A stretch of DNA of 64,000 nt from Citrobacter amalonaticus (GTDB lineage Bacteria > Pseudomonadota > Gammaproteobacteria > Enterobacterales > Enterobacteriaceae), in NCBI GenBank assembly GCA_028994555.1, contig JARDVN010000001.1, forward strand, positions 2,666,001-2,730,000. The letters are read 5' to 3'. The notes beneath the pieces are model-generated. The model was given only the letters and a program-made list of their open reading frames with translations. It did not search any database and was not told the origin of the DNA. The translations under genes were made by a program, and so were the position numbers. The first letter of the stretch is position 1. Each line of letters opens with the position of its first letter. Below, piece after piece: positions 42,827 to 52,819 of this stretch.

Positions 42827-44848
42827 CGCTGGCAATAAACGAACAATGCTATGCCGTTGATGCCTGGAGGCGGGAAACTTTCGCACCAGGCACACCGGCA
42901 GACGCGACTATTACAGAACGCCGCCTGTGGGCTGTCAACCCACAGGATTATGAATGGCGATCCCGGTATCTGCATGAGATACCCGACTGGTTAGCCGGGT
43001 ATTTTGGCCGTCGCTATGAAAAGCTTTTTTGCTGGTCGTGACGGGCGTCGCCGTGCCAATACATTCCTGCGCCAGACTATCGGCGAGAGTGTATTGCCAC
43101 GTCTGCGCAAAGTGGCTGCGCGTTACTCGCTGGCCGCTGATGCTGCTGATCTTCCTTTCGGTAAGTCGCTGGAGCGCTTGCCGTCACTAGACCGTCCAGA
43201 TCTTAAAAAACTGGCCGGCCAGGTATCTGGCTGGATTTCCCAGTCACTTTATGACTTCACCGAACAGTTTGACTCCGGCACTGACGACGCCAGAGAGCTG
43301 CATCGCCGCACCCTGGAATCTTACCGCCATCTTTGTGCCTGTTGCCTGATGCTGAATAACCAGCCGCCGTACTGGGCTGAACATGCGGCCAATGAAGGTC
43401 AACTAGAAATGCGTAAGGCGGAATCCGGGATACTGCGCATGATGGCGCCGGAATGGTGGTACCTGCGTCTTAAACGTGCGCGTGATACGCAGCGCGAGCA
43501 CATGGCCATTGCGGTGGGACAGGTGCAAAAAGCGGCCAGCGCTTATGTATCCCGCAAAACACTGGGCGAATGGATAGACCAGAAAAAGCGGAATCTGGAG
43601 TTCTTTAAAAAGTTTGATCTGCTGAATGATGAGGGGCTACGCATTGCACTGGACAGCATGGTGCACCGCAGCGTTGCAAATCCGGCGATCCGTCGATGTG
43701 AACTAATGGTAAGAATGCGGGGATTTGAAGATATGGCCAATGAAGAAGGGCTGGCCGGTGAGTTTTACACTATCACCGCGCCATCACGTTTCCATGCGGT
43801 TCACAGCAAAGGGGGGCTTTGTATCGCAATGGGATGGAAGTACGCCGCAGGATACCCAGCGCTATTTATGCGGCGTATGGGCAAAAGCACGCGCAGCGAT
43901 CTCGCGTGCGGGTATTCATGTATTTGGGTTTCGGGTTGTTGAGCCTCACCATGACGGGACACCGCACTGGCATATGTTGCTTTTTATGCGTCCGCAGGAC
44001 GTGGACACGGTACGCGATATTCTTTGCTATCACGCCAGAATTACCGATTCTGAAGAGCTGCAATCTGAAAAGGCGCTGAAGGCGCGTTTTCATGTTGAAG
44101 CTATCGATCCCGCCAAAGGTTCGGCCACGGGCTATATCGCGAAATACATTTCAAAAAATATTGATGGTTTTGCGCTGGATGGTGAGCAGGACGAAGAAAC
44201 CGGCGAAAACCTGCGTGATATGGCTAAGTCCGTTTCCGCGTGGGCTTCACGCTGGCGTATTCGCCAGTTTCAGCAGATTGGTGGTGCGCCGGTAACCGTC
44301 TGGCGTGAGCTGCGCCGTTTGCGGGATCAGGTACTGACCGATCGCAGAATGGATGCGGTTCTGGCCGCTGCTGATGTCGGGGACTGGGCTGCATATACCC
44401 AGGCGCAGGGCGGTGCACTGGTTGCCCGCCGTGATCTGGTTGTCCGTCTGGCCTATGAAATTACGGAACAAGGCAACGAATACGCGGAGGACGTGCAGCG
44501 CGTACAGGGTGTTTATTCTCCTTTGGTTCCTGATTCAGAAGTTTGCACACGTCTTGTTAAGTGGCAAAAGGTTGCGAAGTTGGCCGAAGCGCCAGCGGAG
44601 GCGGGTTTTTCTGGCGGCAACGCCGCCCCTTGGAGTTCTGTCAATAACTGTACGGAGGGGGGGAACCCGCAGACGGTTAAAACTGGAATTACGCAGTCGG
44701 GGTTTTGAGGGGTCCGATGAAGAAATAGCCATTCTCCTGCGGGGTAGTGGTTTGATATTTGGTCAGGGGGGCACTGATTTACCGCAATGGGCGGTTGAAG
44801 GAAACACGAAACGAACCATTGCAGGAGCTTTGGCCGGGGTGGTTATAG
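42823..44848 (+). CDS. A: Replication endonuclease A, HUH rolling-circle initiator (four apparent frameshifts)
   Basis: Gene A nicks the phage origin to start rolling-circle replication. Single extra bases at six T (43025-43030), six G (43811-43816), seven G (44657-44663) and six G (44766-44771) break it. Corrected, it has 673 residues (186 A has about 690) and ends IYRNGRLKETRNEPLQELWP. The HUH metal motif (TPHWHMLLF) and the paired catalytic tyrosines (GYIAKYISKNIDG) are intact. The last two repairs are less certain than the first two: the uncorrected end at 44708 would lose only the tail. The start overlaps dam by 4 bp. Confidence 0.87.
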
Positions 44849-44967
44849 GTGTGCATGTGTGTGTAACACATTCATTTGTCAGTAGATGGCAGGAAATTAA
44901 ATTTCACAATTCGTGCTTTAAGGTGTACTGTATGTATATCCAGTCATTTATTGCTTGTGGGGGCTAA

Positions 44968-45174
44968 ATGGATCTTTTGGAGGCGTCGGCACAGCTGGAA
45001 CGCATTGAGTTATTGGCCAAAATTGCCCATGTTTACGAAAGTAACCAGAGAGAAAAAACAATCGCTTTGGCCTGGATTGGAGAGCTTGCGGGAGAGGTTC
45101 GCGAAATGGTTAAAAAGGAAGGGCAACGCCCCCAGAATGGGGGCATTTCAGGCGGCGGGAGTCGCTTTCAGTAG
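44968..45174 (+). CDS. Small hypothetical phage protein (68 aa)
   Basis: This 68-residue frame, mostly helical and charged (LEASAQLERIELLAKIAHVYESNQREK), starts after GTGGGGGC and ends within the 3' end of the convergent ogr-like gene. A hairpin GCCCCC/GGGGGC lies inside its last codons. It may be a small gene at the end of the early operon; support is limited to frame, start context and position. Confidence 0.45.
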   Translation: MDLLEASAQLERIELLAKIAHVYESNQREKTIALAWIGELAGEVREMVKKEGQRPQNGGISGGGSRFQ

Positions 45175-45417
45175 GTCTAATGCCATCTGGCGCTGATCGG
45201 GTGAAAGTGCATTCAGTATTTTTTGCACCATCGCATCACCCGTTTTAGCGCTGGGGCTGAGAGTGTGGGAGAACGTCAGATTCATAACAAACGTGTGGCC
45301 ACACTCAACATCTGAACAGGCGCAGTAAATATCCGCAATTTGCCGGTGCTTCCTGTTCGTTTTACGAATAACAGCCTTTGAGCCGCATTCCGGGCATTCG
45401 ATTTTCAGAACTCGCAT
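45148..45417 (-). CDS. Ogr/Delta-type zinc-finger late transcription activator
   Basis: The 89-residue protein has the Ogr/Delta cysteine pattern (IECPECGSKAVIRKTN, then CACSDVECGHTFVMNLTF). These zinc-finger activators bind RNA polymerase alpha subunit and turn on P2-type late promoters. It follows the portal gene in the same direction, whereas P2 ogr is at the right end. The start MRVLKIECPECG at 45417 is chosen because the cysteine domain follows directly; an upstream start is possible. Confidence 0.85.
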   Translation of the reverse strand: MRVLKIECPECGSKAVIRKTNRKHRQIADIYCACSDVECGHTFVMNLTFSHTLSPSAKTGDAMVQKILNALSPDQRQMALDLLKATPAA

Positions 45418-45467
45418 ATTCCATGCTCCAGCTGTTAAATGATGCCTGGATTTTAGCCTGTTTCGCC

Positions 45468-46530
45468 TCATGCCGCACCCTTATCCGTTGATTCTGTGTA
45501 ACTTAAATCAAAGTTAAGGTGTAGCCTTTCCGGTATTTCGGGATCATTGTTAACGGCCAGCATAAAACGGCGCTGGATGGGGGCAATTTCGCTTTTCTTG
45601 TAAATGCGTTCAGCCTTTTCAACATCCCCCAGTCCGGCAGTGTTCTGCGGGACAATACCTGCGAGGCCAGCAGGGAAACGGTGAGCGTTCAGAATGTCCT
45701 GGGCGCTGATGTTCTTGATGTTGGCAAATTCATCCTTTGCGGAAATATCCCCCATTTCAATGAATTTGATGGCGTCACCGTCTCCACCGGGAATGTTTAC
45801 AAGGATGGTGGAGAAGTTACCGATCCCTTTGCTGTCACGCAGTTGCTGTTCAATTTCTTCCTCCATTTCGTCCGTCATGCTGGGATCGCGGGTATAAAGA
45901 ATACCGCCTGTGTGCGCACCGTTGTGGTAATAACGGCGTCGGAAAATGACCGCTTCACTGTTAAGTAACGCGGAATGCACACCGCCGATGTAGTCCGGCA
46001 GTCCGTAGATATGCTGTTGCGGGTCATACATTTTGATGAAGATAATATCTTCTTCTGGCCATACCTGCGGTTCCCCTTCCTGTAACACCACGTAGTCACC
46101 AGGCTTATCCAGCGCGTTATCTCTGACTTTGCGGCGGCGAATATACAGACCGGGCAAGGGTTCAAGTGCGATCACGTCACCCCAGCCGTTACGAATTTTG
46201 GCAATCGCAATATCCCCAAAGGTTATATAGTCAAACGCTGCCGCTTCCAGCTGGTCGTGAATAAGCCCGCCCCCCTGGTAGTCTGAAACAATCATGTTTT
46301 TACGGGCGTGAATGATGCCGCCGTGCTGACCGTTAAGATTAATCAGTTGCGCGAGTGCCAGCCGGTCAATCGGCTGGGTGAAGTGATCGGCGGCATTGTC
46401 GTACCAGATATCACGGTAATCTGTGCCGGTAGTCAGAACCGGTTCAGGTTTGCCGAATGTGATAATGCTCATCTTTTTTTGATTTGTCGCCGCGCTGGTC
46501 GCGCTTAACAAAGCGTTTCTTTTTACTCAT
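45468..46530 (-). CDS. Q: Phage portal protein Q (apparent frameshift)
   Basis: This is the P2 Q-family portal vertex protein through which DNA enters the capsid. Seven T at 46474-46480 (plus strand) separate the first 19 codons from the rest; with six the protein starts MSKKKRFVKRDQRGDKSKKM and totals 353 residues (P2 Q 344). Conserved segments include YYHNGAHTGGILYTRD and KNISAQDILNAHRFPAGLAGIVPQNT. The start overlaps the terminase stop by 4 bp. Confidence 0.94.
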
Positions 46531-48302
46531 GCTGCCTCTTTCCTTACACCCCAGCGGGATTTAGGTTTGTTTTCATAGTTAAGGGGTTCGTTATGCAGAC
46601 CGTGGGTAATCGCCCAGAACGCCTCCGCGTGGCCGGTATCCTGGCTGCGGTCAGCGACAAACGTCATGGCGTTGCCGCTTTGTGTAGTGGTTCGGCGCAC
46701 AGACATAAAGCTGGCGGCGATCTCTTTCAGGTTTTTATCCCACTCAATACGCTGGCTTTCCACCACGTCCACCGCTTTCAGTACCAGCTTATTTTTGGTG
46801 TTCAGGTCGTAACGAATAGGGACGGCCACGCGCATGGCAAAATGCTGAATGTTGTCAAAAACACCCTGGCCAATGCCGGTAACGTCCACACCCAGATAAG
46901 TGAAGTTGTATTTTTTGAACAACTGCTCGATCTGTTTTGCCTGGTACCGGAAGTTCATGCCTTTCCAGTAAATCACCTTCAGAACGCGGAACTTCTCCAC
47001 GGCGAGCATCGGTGGGGCGATGATGACAAAACAGGACAAATCCCCGCTGCGAGCCGGGTCAAAGCCGCCCCACACTGGCCTGTCACCGAATGGCCGCGCT
47101 GCATCTGGGTTGTGATCCTGCCAGGTGTCGATTTCAACGCCGCAGGCTTCCAGGTCGGAAAAGCTGAAAACGGAATCTTTACTGTCAACGAACACGCACA
47201 TATAGAGCATGTTAAAAGTGGCGTCGTTGTAGCGGTTGCGCAGTTTCTCGATGTTCGCCAGGTTGAAACCGCCCGCAATGGCATCTTCCATCGTAATGAC
47301 GTAGCGCCATTGCCCATCCGGGCAGAGTCGCCCGCCGTCACGCATTTCGTTAAAGGACGGAAACTTAATGGTCGCACGTTTTTTACTGCCCTGTTTCCAC
47401 TCATCGCCCGTCCAGAACGGGTACGCCTGGTGCGTTTTTGCTGATGGCGTTGAAAAATAGGTGGTACGCCACTTGTCATGTGTGGCCATTGCACTGGCCA
47501 CTTCGTTAAGTTTTGCAAAGTTTGGCACCCAGAAATATTCGTCACAGTACAGGTGGCCACTGTAGGACTGGGCGGTGTTTTTGTTGGTGGAGAGAAAACG
47601 CAGTTCTGCGCCGTTGCTTAAGCGGATCGGGTTGCCGGTCAGCGTAATACCGAAATACTGCTCTGCAATATTCACGATGTAAGACCGGAATACTTCAGCC
47701 TGAGCCTTTGACGCTGACAGAAAGATTTGCGGATCGCCGGTCATCACCGCGTTTTCAAACGCTTCAAACGCGAAATACCAGGTCGCACCGATCTGGCGGC
47801 TTTTCAGGATGTTCCTGACAAGCTGGCCAATGTTATTGCGCAGGTGTTTCTGATATTCAAAAAGATGTTCCTCAGCCCATGCGTCAAAGTCCTCCTGCGT
47901 CAGCAAGGTAATATCGTTTTTCTTGTACTTCCGTTTGCTGCGCGGTTCGTCGTCATTGTTGTCCCGCGCAGCTGCTTGCCCGGAACTCTGACCGCTGGCC
48001 ATTTTCTCTTTGTGTTTATTACTCTGCGCACGCAGTTTCGTGGCATGAGCAATGAGCATGTCCATTTCTTTCAGGTCGAGATCGGTTTTGTTATCGCGGC
48101 TGGCCAGTAGCTGGTAACGGCGTTCAATCGCTTCCTCTGTGCTTTCAAAACTGAGCAAATCCGCCCAGCTGTATTTCTCCGCCCAGTAGTAAACGATCCG
48201 CGCATTCGGCAGATTTAATTCAGATGCGATTTCCTTTGGCGTATAGCGGCGCAGATAAAGTGCGCGAACAACACCTTTTAATTCTTCAGAGTATTTAGCC
48301 AT
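46527..48302 (-). CDS. P: Phage terminase large (ATPase) subunit P
   Basis: This 591-residue P2 gpP-type packaging motor has an N-terminal helix-turn-helix (YTPKEIASELNLPNARIVYYWAEKY), a Walker A variant (ILKSRQIGATW), the Walker B region near HLYCDEYFWV and C-terminal nuclease aspartates (VWGGFDPARSGD, YLGVDVTGIGQGVFD). It is transcribed leftward, divergent from the scaffold gene O, as in P2. Confidence 0.95.
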   Translation of the reverse strand: MAKYSEELKGVVRALYLRRYTPKEIASELNLPNARIVYYWAEKYSWADLLSFESTEEAIERRYQLLASRDNKTDLDLKEMDMLIAHATKLRAQSNKHKEKMASGQSSGQAAARDNNDDEPRSKRKYKKNDITLLTQEDFDAWAEEHLFEYQKHLRNNIGQLVRNILKSRQIGATWYFAFEAFENAVMTGDPQIFLSASKAQAEVFRSYIVNIAEQYFGITLTGNPIRLSNGAELRFLSTNKNTAQSYSGHLYCDEYFWVPNFAKLNEVASAMATHDKWRTTYFSTPSAKTHQAYPFWTGDEWKQGSKKRATIKFPSFNEMRDGGRLCPDGQWRYVITMEDAIAGGFNLANIEKLRNRYNDATFNMLYMCVFVDSKDSVFSFSDLEACGVEIDTWQDHNPDAARPFGDRPVWGGFDPARSGDLSCFVIIAPPMLAVEKFRVLKVIYWKGMNFRYQAKQIEQLFKKYNFTYLGVDVTGIGQGVFDNIQHFAMRVAVPIRYDLNTKNKLVLKAVDVVESQRIEWDKNLKEIAASFMSVRRTTTQSGNAMTFVADRSQDTGHAEAFWAITHGLHNEPLNYENKPKSRWGVRKEAA

Positions 48303-48356
48303 GCGGATAATTATGCCGTGGCTGTGATGAAAAAACGGTGGTGTTAATTCGTGTCT

Positions 48357-48381
48357 GTTCGGTAAAGCGTTATAACCGAAC
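48357..48381. promoter_or_regulatory. Candidate late-promoter activator site between P and O
   Basis: GTTCGGT and ACCGAAC separated by 11 bp lie in the 162-bp gap between divergent P and O, where P2-family phages have divergent Ogr-activated late promoters. The symmetry suits a dimeric activator. Confidence 0.5.
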
Positions 48382-48464
48382 TGTTCAGAATAAAGCGTAA
48401 TGCGGTGGCGGTTTTATTTGGCAATAATTGATATGCAGCGTCAGGGAGTGGAACAGGGGGGGAT

Positions 48465-49270
48465 ATGTCACATTTAAAAACTGACTGGCTGTGTGTTGCT
48501 ACTGAAGGGGATACCGTTGACGGCAGGGTAATTAAACGGCAGTGGATCATTGATATGGGGGGAAACCTATGACTATAGCCACTATGTCGCTTTAATCTGG
48601 CCAGAACATGAGGATGATTGCGGGAATTTTGGTGAAGTGCTGGAAGCCACCTGGAATGATGGTGAAGATGGACTGGCACGGTTATATGTCAGCCTTTGCC
48701 CGAATATGCGTCTGATTTTCGCAAATCATGAAGATCAGCTTTTGTTCTTCTCCATTGAGCCGGAAGAAAACTGGCGCGGTAGCGGGCGTACTTACCTGAA
48801 AGGGCTGGCGGTAACAGATACACCTGCCAGCGTTGGCACCACACGGCTGCGCTTTAGTAGTCGGCGCAATAAATTAACAAAGCAGGGATATTACAGTTGT
48901 GTAATTTCCCGTGACGGAAAAATTAAACAGGAAGCAAGAATGAAGAACTGGCAGAAACTGTTTGGTATTAAGCCAAAGTTTGAAGATGAAACGCCGCAGG
49001 ATAATCCTGCCCCGGATGAAGATAAATTACAGGCGCTTGCCAATGTGGTGAACGATCTGGAAGCGCGAGTGGCGAAAATTGAAACTCAACTGAATGACGT
49101 TCAGGGGGGATGTTGACACAATCGCTGAAGTGGTGGATACGCAGGAATTCGCGGCAATTCGCGATAATGCAAAAGAAATCGTAACCCGCTTTAACGATCT
49201 GGGTAATAAAAACACCCGTACACCGGGGCGTACTATTAAAGATAAAGCTGGGAAATTTAATTTCCTGTAA
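48465..49270 (+). CDS. O: Capsid scaffolding/maturation protease O (two apparent frameshifts)
   Basis: This P2 O-type fusion is a serine protease followed by a scaffold. Six G at 48557-48562 and six G at 49104-49109 break it. With five each it reads IIDMGETYDYSHYVALIWPEH and NDVQGDVDTIAEVVDTQEF and totals 267 residues (P2 O 284). The His in YSHYVALIWPEH and the Ser in LLFFSIEPE fit the catalytic positions. The C-terminal half is coiled-coil scaffold. Confidence 0.9.
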
Positions 49271-49332
49271 TTCGCTTTATTGCTGATTAGTCCAGAACAT
49301 ATTTTTAAATCGCTTAATTGCGAGGGAGTTTT

Positions 49333-50355
49333 ATGCACCTTAATAATCGTGCGCGGGATTTACTGGATAAATATTCGGCGGGGATGGCGCAGCAGTTTGG
49401 TGCGCGTGATACCAGTCGATATTTTTCCCTGAATGACCCGCAGGAAAATGCGCTGCGTCTTGCGCTGCTGGAGTCCGTCGAGTTCCTGAACATGATCACC
49501 TGTCTGGATGTTGACCAGCTGAGTGGCCAGGTGATCTCTGTCGGTTCCTCTGTGCTGCATACCGGCCGCAGCGAAAATGGCCGTTTCATTCGTCAGGTAG
49601 GCGTTGATGGTAATGACTATTCCCTGGTTGAAACAGACAGTTGTGCCGCGTTGCGCTGGGATCTGCTTTCTGTCTGGGCAAACGCCGGTAAGGACGAAAA
49701 CGAGTTTTACAACCTGGTGCAGGCATTCACCACGCAGGCTTTTGCACTGGATATGTTGCGCATTGGTTTTAACGGTAAAAGTCGCGCGAAAACCACTGAT
49801 CCGGAAACTAACCCGAACGGCGAGGATGTGAACGTTGGCTGGCATGAGCGTATGAAAACGCTGCTGGGCGGCAATCAGATTATGACGGATGCCGTGGTGC
49901 TTGATGAGGCCGGGGATTACAAATCACTGGATGCAATGGCGTCCGATCTGATTAACGCCAAAATCCCGGCACAGTTCCGTAATGACCCGCGTCTGGTTGT
50001 CCTGGTTGGTGCCGATCTGGTCGCTGCTGAACAATACCGACTGTATCAGGCAGCAGACCGTCCGACTGAAAAAATCGCGGCGCAGATGCTGGGAAGTACC
50101 ATTGCTGGCCGTCCGGCTATTATCCCGCCGTTTATGCCGGGTAAACGCATGGTGGTTACGCCGCTTTCTAACCTGCAGATCTACACCCAGCGCAATACCC
50201 GTATGCGTAAGGCGGAGTTTGTTGAAGATCGTAAGCAGTTCGAAAACAAATACCTGCGCAATGAAGGTTACGCGGTGGAAGTGCCGGAGCTGTATGCGGC
50301 CATTGATGAATCCGCAGTGACGATCGGCAAAGTCTCCGAACCGGTGGAGGGCTGA
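49333..50355 (+). CDS. N: Major capsid protein N
   Basis: This HK97-fold major capsid protein of the P2 N family has 340 residues from MHLNNRARDLLDKYSAGMAQ at 49333, preceded by GAGGGAG. Conserved stretches include GRSENGRFIRQVGVDGNDY, IGFNGKSRAKTTDPETNPNGEDVNVGW and TRMRKAEFVEDRKQFENKYLRNEGYAVE. The first 25 or so residues would be removed by the O protease, as in P2. Confidence 0.95.
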   Translation: MHLNNRARDLLDKYSAGMAQQFGARDTSRYFSLNDPQENALRLALLESVEFLNMITCLDVDQLSGQVISVGSSVLHTGRSENGRFIRQVGVDGNDYSLVETDSCAALRWDLLSVWANAGKDENEFYNLVQAFTTQAFALDMLRIGFNGKSRAKTTDPETNPNGEDVNVGWHERMKTLLGGNQIMTDAVVLDEAGDYKSLDAMASDLINAKIPAQFRNDPRLVVLVGADLVAAEQYRLYQAADRPTEKIAAQMLGSTIAGRPAIIPPFMPGKRMVVTPLSNLQIYTQRNTRMRKAEFVEDRKQFENKYLRNEGYAVEVPELYAAIDESAVTIGKVSEPVEG

Positions 50356-50358
50356 TAA

Positions 50359-51061
50359 ATGGCACTTTCCCCCCGCGCAGCGTCACAGCCAGCGCATTGC
50401 GATGGAACAAAAGCTGAAACGCAGCCAGGCACTGGAAACCACGGAAAGTATGCACCTGCTGATCAGGGCGCTGGAAACGGATGTGGAACATGTTCGAAGT
50501 CTGCCTACCATCGCCGATCGCGTCGGGTATAAACGCGATGTGCTGTTGCCGCGCTGGGTTCCCACTGTGGAAGCCTATCTGGAGAGTGGCCAGGTGTATG
50601 CAAATCCGGTTTTCGCCTGGTGTGTTATCTGGCTGTTTGACGTGGGCGATCTGGATAAGGCGCTGGACTGGGCTGACATTGCTATCAGCCAGCAGCAGGC
50701 AACCCCGGATCGGTTACGCAGCAATTTTCCCACTTTCGTGGCGGATACGATGCTGGTATGGGCGCAGGAAACCGCAGGGCGCGGGGAAAGTGTTGAGCCT
50801 TATTTCACCCGTACGTTTGAGCGGGTGGCAAACACCTGGCGACTGCATGAGCAGGTGACAGCCAAATGGTTCAAGTTTGCCGGTCAGGAGTTACTACGCA
50901 ATGACGATGGCCAGAAAACGGCGGCGGGCGTGGATGATATTGAAACGCTGGAAAAGGCCGATCAGTTGCTGGCTGTTGCAGAAAAACACTACTCAAAAAT
51001 TGGCGTCAGAACGGCACGGCAGACAATTGCCGCCCGTATCCGAAAACTGACACAAGGGTAA
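50359..51061 (+). CDS. M: Terminase endonuclease (small) subunit M (apparent frameshift)
   Basis: This P2 M-type terminase subunit recognises and cuts cos. Six C at 50369-50374 break the start; with five it reads MALSPAQRHSQRIAMEQKLKR and totals 233 residues (P2 M 247). The RDVLLPRWVPTVEAYLESG and VIWLFDVGDLDKALDWADIAI segments are typical of the family. It begins 3 bp after N. Confidence 0.91.
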
Positions 51062-51158
51062 AGACTACCGCAAGCCAGGCGGACGCGGTGGAGGGCAGAG
51101 CATCTTGTGTGTAATTGCGCCGTGGAAACCGGACAGTCCGCCTTTTTCGGGGGGATTT

Positions 51159-51611
51159 ATGTTTAGCGGAAAGCCGCTGGATTATCAGGATGAACCGCTG
51201 ACCAATAACGGATTCTGGCCAGACCTGAATCTGAAGGATTTTCAGGCGCAGCGGTCACTACCGCCAGATATTGACGCTGACACCATCAGCCAGGCGCTAC
51301 TTGCGGCAGTGGCGGAGGTGAATGCGGAGCTGGAAAACGTGGAGGCCAGCTGGAAAGCGAAAGGCCATACGCTGGCGGCAGAGGTGCCGGGCGTAAAAAT
51401 GGGCGGACTGAACAGTCTGTGTGCCCAGTACATGAAGGCCGTTTTTGCCAGGGCAAAAGCGGATCTGCTGGGTGAGTTCGCCACCATCGGGCGGCGTGAT
51501 ACCCATCCGGGACAGGAAAGCATGGAAACCCGCGCCGGGTTACTGGCTGAAGCGTCGGTGGTTATCCGCCGTATGAAAGGGCTGAAACGGGCAACGGTGA
51601 AAAAAGTATGA
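51159..51611 (+). CDS. L: Head completion protein L
   Basis: This 150-residue P2 L-type head-completion protein is recognised by DLNLKDFQAQRSLPPDIDADTISQALLAAVAEVNAEL and the SMETRAGLLAEASVVIRRM region. The start at 51159 follows a G-rich ribosome-binding site (GGGGGGAT). Its stop overlaps the start of the next gene by 4 bp. Confidence 0.9.
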   Translation: MFSGKPLDYQDEPLTNNGFWPDLNLKDFQAQRSLPPDIDADTISQALLAAVAEVNAELENVEASWKAKGHTLAAEVPGVKMGGLNSLCAQYMKAVFARAKADLLGEFATIGRRDTHPGQESMETRAGLLAEASVVIRRMKGLKRATVKKV

Positions 51612-52108
51612 GTCAGACGCAGATCCAGAGCCTGCACGCATTTTTTAAAGAGAACGCCCCGCCCCGTGCGATGCAGTCATTTGACAGTGTGCTGGATGAG
51701 ATGAAGTTCATTCCTGCGGCGAAGGATTACGGGCTGGGACAATATCGCCAGGCGGTGATCCGATATGACGCGGTTCTGAGCTGGGAGCGTTTTCCGTATC
51801 GCCTGTGTCCGCCACAGCTGCTTATGTCCTTACTGGCGGCGTGGCTGGATGATGCCGACAGGGAACTACTGGATGAAGTGGGGCTGAGTGAAGCCGAACC
51901 GGACTGGGATGTGTCGGTGGAGGATGAGGAAACGGCCACTATCGTGCTGACTGTTCCGATGGTGGAAGAACTGGTGATCAGGCAGGACGAAAACGGGGCT
52001 ATTCCGTGGCGGGGTAAGCGCTGGTCGCTGGTTGAGCCTGAAATCTGGACGGCACTGACCGCCAGTATTTACAGCGTGGATGAGGCCGGTGCGCCGGTGG
52101 GGGGATAG
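51608..52108 (+). CDS. R: Tail completion protein, P2 R-like
   Basis: This 166-residue protein of the P2 gpR tail-completion family (SVLDEMKFIPAAKDYG, RYDAVLSWERFPYRLCPPQLLMSLLAAWL) acts where the tail is capped before joining the head. A run of six G at 52099-52104 precedes the stop. If, as elsewhere, one G is extra, the protein would end VGDRE with its stop overlapping the next ATG at 52112. Both ends are plausible. Confidence 0.85.
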   Translation: MSQTQIQSLHAFFKENAPPRAMQSFDSVLDEMKFIPAAKDYGLGQYRQAVIRYDAVLSWERFPYRLCPPQLLMSLLAAWLDDADRELLDEVGLSEAEPDWDVSVEDEETATIVLTVPMVEELVIRQDENGAIPWRGKRWSLVEPEIWTALTASIYSVDEAGAPVGG

Positions 52109-52111
52109 GGA

Positions 52112-52819
52112 ATGATTGCCGGTGGCGAGCTGAATAAAAAACAGCTGGCCGAATTGCGCAAGGCACTGGCCAGCATGGAGCTGCCGCCTAGAAAACGGCA
52201 GCGTCTGATCTGGCGTCTGGCCAAATATGGCGTGATTGCTGCGGCAAAACGGCATGTGCGCAATCAGGAATCCCCGGATGGCCAGAAGTGGCCGGGACGT
52301 AAGACAAAACGCAAAGGGAAGATGCTGCGCAACCTGCCAAAGCTGCTGCATATCCGTGAAATGCCAGAAATTCAGGCTGTGCGGATCTATTTACAGGGCG
52401 GCGGATACCGGAACGGGGAAACTCCGGTACCAGCCGGAACGGTGGGTTACGCGCAACAAAACGGAATGCGCGTAAAGGTCAGCCGCAGTAATCAGCCACG
52501 GAAGGCAGAGGCCGGGAAAATGGCGACGCCTGCCCAGGCCAAAAAATTACGGGCGCTGGGGTACCGGGTGAAAACCGGTAAGCGATGGAAAAAGCCCACA
52601 CTGGGCGAAATCACCAAAGCGATGCCATACAGCCAGGCGGGGCTGCTGATTCGAAAACTCAGCGGTAAAGCCGTGAAAACCAGCTGGACAGTGGATCTTC
52701 CTGCCCGTGTGTTTCTGGGCATGAATGATGATGAATTTGACAAGGCGCTGGCGCGTCAGCTTCAGGCCATCGGCTTTGGCTGGGACGTTAAAGCGCAGGA
52801 TATTAAGGGGAAAGCATGA
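52112..52819 (+). CDS. S: Tail completion/virion morphogenesis protein, P2 S-like
   Basis: This is a 235-residue basic protein of the phage virion morphogenesis (P2 gpS) family (NKKQLAELRKALASMELPPRKRQRLIWRLAKYGVIAAAKRHVRNQESPDG). It is longer than P2 S (150 aa), with an extra middle region containing repeated lysine-rich segments. It lies between the R-like gene and the sheath gene, overlapping the latter by 4 bp. Confidence 0.87.
   Translation: MIAGGELNKKQLAELRKALASMELPPRKRQRLIWRLAKYGVIAAAKRHVRNQESPDGQKWPGRKTKRKGKMLRNLPKLLHIREMPEIQAVRIYLQGGGYRNGETPVPAGTVGYAQQNGMRVKVSRSNQPRKAEAGKMATPAQAKKLRALGYRVKTGKRWKKPTLGEITKAMPYSQAGLLIRKLSGKAVKTSWTVDLPARVFLGMNDDEFDKALARQLQAIGFGWDVKAQDIKGKA

Noticed and set aside
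46593..47444. 283-codon open frame on the plus strand
   Set aside because: It is a shadow of the terminase gene P, whose frame is strongly conserved; no start context or homology supports it.
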